This document shows positions 47,971 through 56,993 of a stretch of DNA of 64,000 nucleotides, in pieces; positions within the stretch are counted from its first letter, which is position 1, and every line of letters starts with the position of its first letter. Position numbers and translations under genes: made by a program. Origin of the DNA: Takifugu bimaculatus (lineage: Eukaryota; Chordata; Actinopteri; Tetraodontiformes; Tetraodontidae); assembly GCA_004026145.2 (NCBI GenBank), contig CP034994.1, forward strand, positions 16,778,400-16,842,399. The letters are read 5' to 3'. The notes under the pieces were generated by a model. That model worked only from the letters and a program-made list of their open reading frames with translations, was not told the DNA's origin and did no database searches.

Positions 47971-50900
47971 GGCAGGGGAGAGAGAAGAGGGTTGAAGGCT
48001 GGTGAAGCTGTGTGTTCAGCTCAGCCCAACGATCAAATCTGAAGGGAACAGGTTTTTTTATTTTGTAATTGGAGAGGTGATTTTTTTTTCCTGCTGAAAA
48101 TGAGAGGTCAATGAGAAACCGATGATCGATTACTGAGGCTTTACTTTCAGGTAAGGTTGCTGCTGGCTTTCAGGGGATTTGGGATATTTAAAAATAAACC
48201 TCTCTACCTTCTCTAATAGTAACGCTGTAGTTTTTTTAACAACCATCTGTAAAACAGCTCTTATCAACATCGGAGTCGCTCTGCCATATCGACTGAAATC
48301 ATTTTCAAACTCAAACATATTTAGGGTGCGATAAAATACACAACGTGCCCCCTCTTGTAATCTTTTATTTAACCAGAAAAAAGGACACTGTTAGAAGGTG
48401 AAGTCCCTGAATATGCTGTATTGTTCACTCTAAGTAGATTTTCTCCAGTCAAAGCTGCACATAATAGGAATAATATCAATCCTTTGTTCTTAAAAGGTTA
48501 AAGTTCTGCCTTAACTTACATCAGGTGACTCTGTGGGTCAGGCACCGCCTCTTGTTGGGTTCAGTGTAATTGCATAATTTTTAATTACTTTCCTCCATCT
48601 AAATTTACCTGATAGCAACAATATGCCAAACACAGAAATGGATATTTAGAATCTTTAAATACTTTGGGAGCTGGGAGGCTCTGTAAGGAGAACAGTGTGA
48701 AAAGAAGATCCAAAAGTATACAGACCATAATGATCTCTTCTCTTTGCCCAATTGTCTCCGTGGAAGAAACATTTAAGGCTAAAGTCACCCTCTCCTTCAC
48801 TCTACCTGCTCCCACTCCCCATTTACCTGTTTAGCTCTCCTTCTCTCTCCGCCCACTGTGTTTGTCCTAGTGTCCATGTTCACTGGCCGTCTCCGTCCTT
48901 TTCTCCGCAGGTACTAAATCCTTCAACATGATGTCCCCCACCGGTGACAACTCAGAGCTGCTGGCAGAGATCAAGGCAGGGAAGAGCCTGAAGCCCACCC
49001 CCCACAGTAAAGGCTACACCACCGTGTTCTCCAGCGGTGGACCCACGAACAGCAACGTAGGTCCTCTCACAACTGACAAATGTGGACTTTTTGATCCACA
49101 ATTTTTAATTAAAACTAACTATTATTCATGCTTATTGATGAGTGCTGCTACCCCCGGTGGATTTTGGATTATTGGAAAAGTGTTTCTGACAAAAAAAAGA
49201 GGCATTTCTCATGTTCCCCTGATTCTTTTATCTGTCTGTGAACCCGATCTCAACCTGGCGTGGTGTGCACAATGTGTCACCCAGCAACTGGAATGAATGG
49301 ACTGAGTCATATGTGATGCTGCAGGAGCAATACTGGACAAACTGGTGTTGCTCTGGCAAGAACAAACCTTTTTAGTTGTAATCCTCTAGACTGACGAGGA
49401 CCCTCTGAATCTCTCCGGGTAAACCCACCACTGTATCTTCATTTTTACAGGGAAGCCTCACATCTCCACCAGAGTCTCGCATATCCAGCCCCCCACCCAT
49501 GCCGGCATCGCCCCCTCCAGCCAGTTCTCCTGTCCTCACCTCGCCCAGCCACCACCAGTCCCAGGTCCACGCCACCCGGCACTGGTCCCCGCAGGACCAT
49601 GTCAGCCTCCTCCAGCTACGAGCAGCTGTCCGCCAACGCCGCCATCAATGGAAACGGCGGCACTGCAGCGGGAGCAGATTCGGGTCGGAAGTCGAGCCTC
49701 GCAGACGTGGAGGCGCTGGTGCCGACTCATGACGAACAGGGGAAAGCCATCCCCGAGTGGAAGAGGCAGGTGATGGTGCGAAAGCTTCAGGTGAAGATGC
49801 AGGAGGAGGAGGACCACAGGCGCAAGGTAGGCGGGAGCGATCCGGAGGTGTAACCCTCTCTTACAGTAGCTATCCCACTTGTGGTTAAAAGCTCAATTTA
49901 TTAAAAGAAAGCACAAAGGGGATAGTTGACGTTTGGATTGGCGTGTGAATCTTTGTGATGTTGAAGGACGGCTGATGGATTCCACTTTTTTACTGGACGA
50001 AAACCTAGTTGAGGGTGAAGTTATGGCGTTCAAAATTTGAATTTATATCAGCTTCTTCCATCATTAAAGAGACTTTGTGCATTGACCAAAGCAGCCAGAG
50101 CAGCAGCGGCTTTGCTGCTTTGTTCCACAGAGTTTCATCCTGTTCAACATTTCACAATCACAGTCCTGATTGTGCACCTAATCATTTCACTTTTCCGGTC
50201 CTCGGGAGCGTGTGGTCATCAAAATGTTTAAACACTTGTTAATCCAACAAACAAAACCTATATAAAATATGTCATTTTGACTAAATAAACTTGATTAATC
50301 AGGATTATTCTTGCTCAGTCTTGAAATAATGGAAATAGCAATGAGTATTAGGGTACAGGTGGCTCTGGACTACCACCTTAAAGACTGTTGATAGCTCCTT
50401 GAAGCGTCATTGGGTGAGGATAGTTCCCTTGCTCACTAAATTTTAATAAAGGGTTGGTTTCCTTTCTCTCTGCATGCGTCTGCAGTGAAAGCGCTCACCA
50501 GAGGTGCTTCACATGCTTGAGTCGTGGCTTTAGAGTGTGGTGAAGTGGTGTTTGAGGGGTGAGTTTTGCAGCTCTGCTGAGTTTTTACATGCTGATTCAG
50601 TGGTGTGATGCTGGGCCCATTCACACTACAGGACGCCCCCGTCGACCAAACTAAACAACTAAACTAAATGAAGAATGCCTTCATATAGGGCATCATCATA
50701 AAATGTATTACTTCCACGAGGTGTCTCATATAATCTTTGCACATTAAAGATTAACCTCACATCAAGCCCAATAAAGTTAAACAAAAGCACCTTTGCACGC
50801 TTAAACGACCCTGAATAAAAGCAGCTGCATGTCAGCGTTTCTCTTTAAACCACAAGCTTTAAATAAAATCTCTCAGGGTGCCAGAGATGTATAGATGGCG

Positions 50901-53900
50901 AGGGCTTTGAACAAATACATAGTAAAAACCTGCAGCATCTAAGACATGTTGCATAAAAAGGACAGAAAGGTTTCCTCTGCTTGTATTTAAAATCAAAAGC
51001 GAGCAGCTCCGTGTTTGTAGCGAGGCAGTGCCATTGCACCACTAAATCCATGTAAATCCTGTGTGTCACAGTGGATTTGCACTGAAGTGTGTGTTCAGAC
51101 CAGGAAAGCTGAGCTGAAGAAATCCCCCTCCCTCCTCCCCTTTCTTGTTGTCTCTCGGTCTCCTTCGGCCGCTGATATAGTTTGTGGCAAGTGGACACTA
51201 CCAGCCTCAGGAATGGCACTACTCCCACACCCACAATGCCATTCTGGGTCCGTTCGGGGAGCTGATGACAGAGAACGACCTGAACCGCATCGAGAAGCAA
51301 ATCGAGAACCTGCAGGTCATGCACAAGGTCTCCGAGGTGGAGAAGGAGCTCGAAGAACTGGAGCAGGAGCTACACCAGCTCCTGCCGGTCTCCGCGGCCC
51401 TCACCCAGGGACACTTCTCAGTCCATCCCAAGCAGGTACACGGACAAGCGGAAGACCTTCCAGCCTGGTGCAGTAAGATATCCACGTTACTCAAGAGCAT
51501 GGCCATCCTACTCGCCACTCTAGGGGGGAAAGAGATTGACATCTTGGACCTTATATGTCCTAAAAGTCCCCAAGAAGAGGCAAGAAACATATGTGCAGGT
51601 CAGAACGAACCAGCAGGATCACTGAACTCTGGAGTCATTGGACGGTCTCAGTCCTTCTCGACAAGGAGAGGACGTGGAGAAAGAAATAAAGCAGTGTGGA
51701 GTTTCAGTGAAGAACCTCAAGGCCAATTATGAAATCCAGAACCAGTCGGACTGTGCACATAACAAGGGAAACCGGGTGTACAAACGCCAGAGATCGCTCC
51801 CAGTGGCAAGTGGAGGTAGTTATGATCCAGAGGTCTTTCATGAGGGAGAGATTCTCAGTTCTTCTACTGAGGACCTCCTTTCCCGTACATCTGGAGAGCC
51901 TTCTATCGAGGAATTGGCCACACCACTCGTTGATGAGCCGCTCATCACTGCCTCTCACGCTCCAGTGACATACGAAGTAGTGGCACCGGCTAACATCGAA
52001 CAGTTCAGCCAGGTCCTTTCTGTAGACCCCATTTTAAATAATGACCAATTAACAAGGAGTTTAGAGGTGCAGACGGATCTAAGCTACGTCCAGGAGTGCA
52101 TTGAAATGAGGAAAGAGAGAATCGTCTTTTTGTTCCTGGAACACTGGCGCAAGTACACGATCTCCGAATCGTACCGGACTAAATACACCGGCAGGAAGGG
52201 GACCTACCTGGACGTAGGCTGTGAGGACTACAGCCAGTTCACTGCACAGATCAGCGAGGAGATGCCAAGCGAAGATGACAAACTTCTGCTTTTCATGAAG
52301 TCAAAGCAGGTCGTGGGGAATCTGATCGGCCACTGGAGAACCATCGTCAGTCAAGTCCCTTCGAGGCAGATCCGCCGCCTGAGTCGAGCCCAGATGATCT
52401 ATTGGCCGGAGCACTTTTTGCCACATTTTAACGGCTCTCCGGTGAGCTACGAAAGTCTGACCCTTGACCTCTTCATGCTCGGCTACTTCCAGCTGTTGGA
52501 AATGAGCATGTGTCGCAGCGAGCGTAAATTCCGCCACCTCTTGTGCTACGAGATGTTTGACCGCCTTGGAAGCCACAAATGGGAGGTCATAAGGCAGTTT
52601 CACAAGGAGGTCATGGAGGACATTGAGAAGGGGAGGCGAGATTGGACGGACGGCTTTGAAGACATCAAAGTCCGGTATTTTGGAGACTCTGACTGTGGAG
52701 GTATGTTCACCACGTCTCTGTGCTCCATGTCTACTGAAATGTCCACCATGTCCATAGAGGACTCCCCCCCTCCCCCACCGTCTCATCCTCCACCACCTCC
52801 ACCGACTCAACCTGCACCGCCGCCCGCAGGTCTTCAACCTTCAACAGCCTCCTCTTCTTCGTCGCCCGCTGCATCCAAACAGGATGTGTCTGACCCCAGG
52901 GCGAGTGGGCAGCAGAGAACTTGCAAGGAGCACAACAGTTCTGAGCCGGTTGAGCAACCGTCCATCACGTTAGACTCTGATGGAAACGGGCCGGAGCGGA
53001 ACTCTAAAACTAAAACTGTGCATTTTACCGACGGAACGGGACAAGCCCGTCCTACTCGTCCCACTGTGACATTCAAAGAGGATCCTCGTGCTGAAGAACA
53101 CGATGAAAACCCTGTCAAAACCATCTATGAACTGAAAGAGTTCAGCAACGAGGAGATCATCCGATACATCGACCGGAGCTTCGCTTTTTGGAAAGAAAAG
53201 GAAGCCGAGCTATTTGACATCTAGCAACTCACTGGCTAACCGTTAAAATGAAGCTCTGGCGGTACCTTAACTGCACCAGTGTGTGGGAATCATAATGTTT
53301 GGAAGTCCAGTATCTTTTGGTTGCCATGATACTGTACTTCTAGGAAAAAGGGATTTGTCGAGGAAAGATTTGCCATACGGTATGGAGACGTGTTTGTAAG
53401 CAATGACGTAATGGGTAAATGAAATCCTGATTTTAGACCGTTGTAACTGTTGGATATGATCACTGAATATTTCATTTAAAACATCTGGGTTATCTGAGAT
53501 GAAGAACCCGCAGGGCTGCAGTCTAGCCTTTATTTGTGCTTTATAATCGGCCTCTTCCTGGCCGTGTTGTCTGACCCAGCCCAGTCTTTTTGGATTCTTT
53601 CCCTCTCTCGGCACATTCAGACATGTCGAGACTCCATTTGTCCAGTCAGCCAGATGGGATGTTTTAAGCTGGGGGAAACACACGAAACCCTGCAGGTTCC
53701 ATTGGTACAAGTGTCACCAGTCATGTCTTTAAATTAACACACTAACTAACTTTTTGTGCCTAAAATCATCTAAATTTCAGATCATGATGCAGCTTAGCGA
53801 ATTAGCTTAGCGTTCCCTGTCTGGTTGTGCCAGGAATGGACAGAAATTACATAATTTATCTAATATGAAGCATGAAGAAACAGCTTGAAGGGAGACTTTT

Positions 53901-56900
53901 AGTAATGAGCTGAACATATTCAAATTTAAGAATATATCCAGCGGAGCTCTAATATTGCTTTGTGCGGTCTGTTTCATCGTTTTGCTACTTTTTTGAGTGT
54001 TTTTGTTTAAACTTTGCATTGCTTCAATTTGCATTCAGTTACAACTTATCTGTTACACTGTTGCTAAAAATAAAGTTTTTAATTTCCTCGAGCTGATCTT
54101 TAAGGCCGAGCTATCATTTCATATATTTAAATGATCAGGTCAGATCAATCGATTTGTTATAATGCGGCTCTGAACCAGCACAGAATCACACTATTGTCAC
54201 TGTAAAATCTAGATTACCTTCAACTAACCTTCTTAGCACCACCCGCTGTCATGCTACCTGTGGCTTACGGGTGCCATAAGGAGGTTACAGTCAGTCTTTT
54301 CATCTCACATGACAAAAGGTCAAACGATTGACAAGTAAACTGAAGGCATCAGTGGATTAAACAGGCTTTAGAAATGACATATACAGTGATCCCTCGTTTA
54401 TCGCGGGAGTTACGTTCCAAAAGTAACACGCGAAAAGTGAAATCCGCGAAGTAGCAACTTTATTTAAATATTAAAGCAATATGACAGTGAATGAACCAAA
54501 CATCAAAACTGTTTTAAAGACAAACTTGTTTAAAAAATATTTAATATATAATACTGTACAAGGTTGAAACATTGACCGCGTTTTCGTCCACTGAGCCTCT
54601 TCGCCTGATCCCTCCGGAGGTCTTTTTATGAAGGCGCAGAGTCTTTTCGGAGAGAACTGTTATGGCAGTGTTGGCGCTCTTCTTTTTGGGCAAGAGATTT
54701 TTATAACGATAGCCACCTTATTATATGAAACGCAATGAAGATCACAAAGGGTCCCATTCTTGTGCCGTGCGCTGAAGTTCAGTGGCCATTCTCACCATGG
54801 TTGCTAAGCGACCAAGTGCAAACGTAAAGTTGGCAGAATGTACAGAAACGAAAACTGTTGACAAGTGAAAAATCAATACAGTACAGCGTCAATATTTTAT
54901 TTCTAGACAACAGTAAAGCCCCTGAGCCAATCAGGATTCAGAGGCACTGTAAAAAAAAATTAAAAAAAAATCCGCGAAGCAGCGAAGCCGCGAAAGATGA
55001 ACCGCGATATAGCGAGGGATCACTGTATCCTAAAATTTCATTATTTTTCGTTCAAACTGAATTTCAAGATGTTTCTTTAAGGCACTGATGAAGTATAACC
55101 CCAGTAAAAGAGTTCTACAGCATGTGATAGTTCTACCTGGGTTCCTCTGGGGTTTGTTGGATGCAGTTGTCAGTATATCAGTGTCTCCTGAGCCCTTGGC
55201 AGAAGTACCAATAAATCTGTGACTCGCAGCTTCAGCTTTTCTTCATATAGCCTGTCCTCTTCTGCAATTCCCAGGGGAATCATTAAAAATTCACCATGCA
55301 GATAAACTTACCTGGATTCTTCTTTGCCAGGGGAAGTGAAAAGCGAGAGAAACGCGAAAGGGTAATGTGACTTGGGAAATTTAAGATGGCCGCCCCCGCG
55401 TCACCTCTGATTACAGCCCGAAAGAGAAAAAAAGGCATCCAGTTACCGTTCATGCACCGTATGATTGTACGCCAAAGCTTGTCATTTTAAAGGGATTAAA
55501 CAGGAGAGGACTACTTTAAGTGGCTCTTTTGAGTAAATCTAGCAGAGGTTCATGTGGCCTCACGCAGTCTTTACAGAAATAAACAGAGATAAATATGAAT
55601 TAAACCGTGTTCCGGAATCAACTCAGAATGTGGCATCAAACAGGTTTACAGAAGCGTGGCATTGAATTCAAGTAGAGGTATTCAGAGGTGTGTTTGAGGC
55701 AGAGGTCAAGTAAGTAGGTGAGGTCATAATAGTGGGGTGGAGGGGCTGTTAATTAAGGTCTTTTACTGACAACTCTGGGCTGCCATTCTCCTCCCATGTT
55801 TCCCTACCCGCTGTGTCCACATGCAGTCCGAGGAGGAGGCCGCTCGTCTGGCATCGATGCCAGCCTGGAGGAGAGACATGATGAAAAAGAAACTGGATGA
55901 AGAGAGGTGAGTAATGAAAACTGTGCCCGTCTGCAGGGACCATTCCTGTTGAACGACTGGCTGAGCTCGCTAGTTTTAGCCTTAACACATGTTGGGTTAT
56001 TTTTTTGCCTGAGACTTTAGAGTTTGTGATTGTGTCTATTTTGTATAAAAACAGAAAAACACTCATTTTGTTGTGACAAGCCGTGTTCTATGAGATATTT
56101 ACTCTTTTTTCTTGTTCTTATGTTCACCTGATGTGAAAGGGAACAAAAAAGGTAAGAAAACACTTCTGTATTCATCACAGGTTGGATATTTTTGCTTCAA
56201 AACTGTGAAATGTGTTCACTCATAAATTAATGCAGTAGTATGACATACTTCCAACTTGTCGCATGGTGTTGAAACACACAATCATTTGACCTCTTTGGCG
56301 CACGCCGCCTTGTGGTCGAATAAGAGAACTGCACATTTGCTGCACGTCTCAGCCCAAATTTACTCATCCCGGTAAGGCAGCCAGTCAGACAGACAGACAG
56401 ACAGGCAGGCAAGCAGACAGACAGACAGGAAGGCAGGCAGGCAGACAGACAGACAGACAGGCAGGCAAGCAGACAGACAGACAGGAAGGCAGGCAGGCAG
56501 ACAGACAGACAGACAGGCAGGCAAGCAGACAGACAGACAGACAGGCAGGCAGACAGACAGACAGGCAGGCAAGCAGATAGGTAGACAGAGGGGCAATGTT
56601 TGGCAGACTGGTTTTATAAATACTCTGCAGAAGTGCTTGACTGCTGTCCACGTAAGGGTCGTCCAGAAGGTGTCCATATTGCTGCCTGAGCCCCAATGTC
56701 TACCACAGTGGTTTTTTCACCTCTCTGACCTCCATTTGGATTAAACGCGTGTATTTATCATCTTACCATCACCACCACCATCTTTGTAGTTGTGCCATTA
56801 ATTTTTGCATTAACCATATAAAAAAACCTTGATTTTGTCATCTAGAAAAGCAGAACAGAAGGCCAAAGAGGCCAAAGAGATCGAGGAGAAGACAGAGTTG

Positions 56901-56993
56901 GAACGGCTACGGACCCTGGGCTACGACGAGACCAAGCTGGCGCCCTGGCAACGACAGATTATTCTGAAGAAAGGGGATATGGCCAAACAGTGA
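33427..56993 (+). CDS. espn: Espin, actin-bundling protein (ankyrin-repeat isoform and alternative tails)
   Basis: Espin cross-links parallel actin filaments in hair-cell stereocilia and microvilli. Exons: 33427-33726, 34791-34984, 39081-39267, 39339-39521, 39881-40012, 40705-40960, 41271-41563, 44300-44461, 45866-46082, (46605-46658 optional), 48911-49056, 49451-49826, then either 51181-53224 or 55827-55906, (56140-56151), 56846-56993. The start sits in a full Kozak context (GCCACCATGG). Residues 1 to about 340 are ankyrin repeats (for example HHAARAGKLSCLRFLVEEAG). Two proline-rich segments (exons 7 and 9, profilin/SH3-binding type) follow, then WH2 (FNMMSPTGDNSELLAEIKAG), the PEWKRQVMVRK segment and, in the classical isoform, the C-terminal actin-bundling module (RTLGYDETKLAPWQRQIILK). 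The classical form is about 894 residues with the microexon (human about 854). Exon 11 and the long exon 12 each carry one apparent extra base. Confidence 0.97.
33727..34790. other. espn intron 1
   Basis: 1.06 kb; no exon or named element seen. G- and C-runs with CA at 34250-34262 and about 34409-34442. Confidence 0.7.
34791..34984 (+). CDS. espn: espn exon 2 (ankyrin repeats)
   Basis: Acceptor CCGCAG; codes HRDSSGATVLHLASRFSHHE then GALPIHYAAAKGDLCSLRLL. Donor TAA|GTAAGA, phase 2. Confidence 0.97.
34985..39080. other. espn intron 2 (largest intron)
   Basis: 4.1 kb with no recognisable exon or transposon. Mixed unique sequence; possible regulatory content cannot be judged without comparison. 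Confidence 0.6.
39081..39267 (+). CDS. espn: espn exon 3 (ankyrin repeats)
   Basis: Acceptor CGACAG; codes LINSQTKNGATPLYLACQEG, HLEIVQYLVKDCQADSS and GMTCLHAAAQMGHNTVIVWL. Donor CTG|GTGCGT, phase 0. Confidence 0.97.
39339..39521 (+). CDS. espn: espn exon 4 (ankyrin repeats)
   Basis: Acceptor CCTCAG; codes MSFTDISLTDRDGDGATAMH, FAASRGHAKVLSWLLLHGGE and GGTPLHDAAENGELE. The intron before it is only 71 bp. Confidence 0.97.
39881..40012 (+). CDS. espn: espn exon 5 (last ankyrin repeat)
   Basis: Acceptor TTCCAG; codes CCQILVVNGVDLGIKDQDGF then ADLAEYNGHSQCAKYLRTVE. 132 bp, phase 0. Confidence 0.97.
40705..40960 (+). CDS. espn: espn exon 6 (Ser-rich linker)
   Basis: Acceptor CCACAG; codes SVEHRVLSRDPSTDLEYKQP, DSGLSSPNTT and SSPSSSMSNYDSANSSQSS. 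This matches the conserved region after the ankyrin repeats of espin. Phase 1 out. Confidence 0.96.
41271..41563 (+). CDS. espn: espn exon 7 (proline-rich region 1)
   Basis: Acceptor CTGCAG; codes SDMQAYMDMLNPDIASDAHK, then polyproline stretches (PPPPTYPPPPPPPPG and TPPPPPSYPAPQPP) and EFLKVKSNLRHVESNTAKKK. Such stretches in espin bind profilin and SH3 domains. Confidence 0.96.
41564..44299. other. espn intron 7
   Basis: 2.7 kb; a (CA)n run at about 42293-42323; no exon recognised. Confidence 0.65.
44300..44461 (+). CDS. espn: espn exon 8
   Basis: Acceptor TTGCAG; codes LTPGEGHDRLRRVDSNRKSR then SFSKQPSTGDYYKNLSLNDS. The SKQPSTGDYY block is highly conserved in espins. 162 bp, phase 0. Confidence 0.96.
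44462..45865. other. espn intron 8
   Basis: 1.4 kb; G-runs at about 44937-44950, 45099-45113 and about 45266-45275, and a (GTT)n patch at about 45538-45561. No exon recognised. Confidence 0.6.
45866..46082 (+). CDS. espn: espn exon 9 (proline-rich region 2)
   Basis: Acceptor TTCAG; codes GSLLLEDRSHSPTHTTENGA, then APPPPPPPPPLPPSNPTPPP and NQRRPSSSSGG. Donor GAA|GTGAGT, phase 1. Confidence 0.95.
46605..46658 (+). CDS. espn: espn candidate 54-nt cassette exon
   Basis: A long pyrimidine tract leads to acceptor GTGAAG, and the donor is AAAA|GTAAGT. Phase 1 on both sides, so inclusion adds GDVSAPPAEGGVSRTMK plus one split Ser codon without changing frame. The next exon reads TKSFNMM directly after exon 9, as in mammals, so this exon would be optional. 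Confidence 0.5.
46659..48910. other. espn intron before the WH2 exon
   Basis: 2.25 kb; a (GA)n array at 47919-47964 with GAGCGAGCGGG; otherwise AT-rich. No exon recognised. Confidence 0.6.
47919..47964. repeat. (GA)n microsatellite
   Basis: About 22 GA units in an espn intron. Confidence 0.97.
48911..49056 (+). CDS. espn: espn exon 10 (WH2 domain)
   Basis: Acceptor CCGCAG; codes STKSFNMMSPTGDNSELLAE then IKAGKSLKPTPHSKGYTTVF. This is the actin-monomer-binding WH2 of espin. Phase 0 out. Confidence 0.97.
49451..49826 (+). CDS. espn: espn exon 11 (contains one apparent extra base)
   Basis: It enters in phase 0 with GSLTSPPESRISSPPPMPAS and reads SPPPASSPVLTSPS, a plausible proline-rich stretch. 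It must, however, leave in the next frame to read SLADVEALVPTHDEQGKAIP and EWKRQVMVRKLQVKMQEEED, which is strongly conserved. The 376-bp length is 1 more than a multiple of 3. Neither frame is stop-free and sensible throughout, so one extra base lies probably between 49540 and 49600. An ATG at 49599 in the second frame could start a short isoform, but this is speculative. Confidence 0.9.
49827..51180. other. espn intron 11
   Basis: 1.35 kb, AT-rich; no exon recognised. Confidence 0.65.
51181..53224 (+). CDS. espn: espn alternative long terminal exon, espin-like (ESPNL-type) tail
   Basis: A pyrimidine-rich tract and GATATAG lead into FVASGHYQPQEWHYSHTHNA, in frame with exon 11 (phase 0). About 680 residues follow. 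They include a conserved block ILGPFGELMTENDLNRIEKQ, a coiled coil (VSEVEKELEELEQELHQLLP) and GQAEDLPAWCSKISTLLKSM. A globular-looking section has LEHWRKYTISESYRTKYTGR, QMIYWPEHFLPHFNGSPVSY and KGRRDWTDGFEDIKVRYFGD. Then come polyproline runs and the end IIRYIDRSFAFWKEKEAELF. The exon lacks the actin-bundling module and ends at TAG 53222-53224. The tail resembles what I recall of ESPNL proteins; a search is needed. One extra base near 51655-51680 breaks the frame between SQSFSTRRG and EDVEKEIKQ (2044 bp is 1 more than a multiple of 3). Confidence 0.85.
53225..54090 (+). terminator. espn: 3' UTR and poly(A) signal of the long espn isoform
   Basis: AATAAA at 54069-54074 followed by a GT/T-rich stretch, 850 bp beyond the TAG. 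This supports exon 12 as a true terminal exon. Confidence 0.7.
54382..55027. mobile_element. TA-flanked MITE (Tc1/mariner-pogo type ends)
   Basis: CAGTGATCCCTCGTTTATCG at 54384 is mirrored by CGATATAGCGAGGGATCACTG ending at 55025. TA flanks both ends. The subterminal CGCGAAG/CCGCGAA motifs are also inverted. The 642-bp interior has no transposase. It lies in the espn intron just after the long-isoform poly(A) site. Confidence 0.88.
55028..55826. other. espn intron before the bundling-module exons
   Basis: No feature seen beyond unique sequence. A pyrimidine stretch and CATGCAG acceptor end it. Confidence 0.6.
55827..55906 (+). CDS. espn: espn exon 13 (actin-bundling module, first part)
   Basis: Codes SEEEAARLASMPAWRRDMMK then KKLDEE and two bases of Arg. 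It joins in frame to exon 11 (HRRK). Donor AGAG|GTGAGT. Confidence 0.96.
56140..56151 (+). CDS. espn: espn 12-nt microexon
   Basis: The acceptor GTGAAAG precedes GGAACAAAAAAG and the donor is GTAAGA. Phase 2 on both sides: joining gives R-EQK-R, so the protein reads DEEREQKRKAEQ with it and DEERKAEQ without it. The EREQKRK wording is conserved at this site in espins, which supports its use. Confidence 0.75.
56380..56590. repeat. CAGA/CAGG tetranucleotide array with 56-bp higher-order period
   Basis: The marker AAGCAGA recurs at 56411, 56467 and 56523 (56-bp steps) and at 56571 (48 bp). A longer unit made of CAGA, CAGG and GAAGG variants has therefore been duplicated. Confidence 0.93.
56846..56993 (+). 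CDS. espn: espn last exon (actin-bundling module, C-terminus)
   Basis: Acceptor TCTAG; codes KAEQKAKEAKEIEEKTELER then LRTLGYDETKLAPWQRQIIL and KKGDMAKQ-stop. This is the signature C-terminus of espin. Confidence 0.97.

Noticed and set aside
52695..52710. GGAG|GTATGT inside exon 12 as a splice donor
   Set aside because: It fits the donor consensus, but the reading frame continues sensibly through it to a conserved-looking end; kept as a cryptic site only.
52301..53124. Long antisense frames (178 and 96 codons)
   Set aside because: Antisense of the espn long terminal exon; composition mirrors the sense strand and there are no motifs.
56360..56696. Cys/Leu-rich frames (LPACLSVCL repeats) that look secreted
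   Set aside because: Translation of the CAGA/CAGG array.
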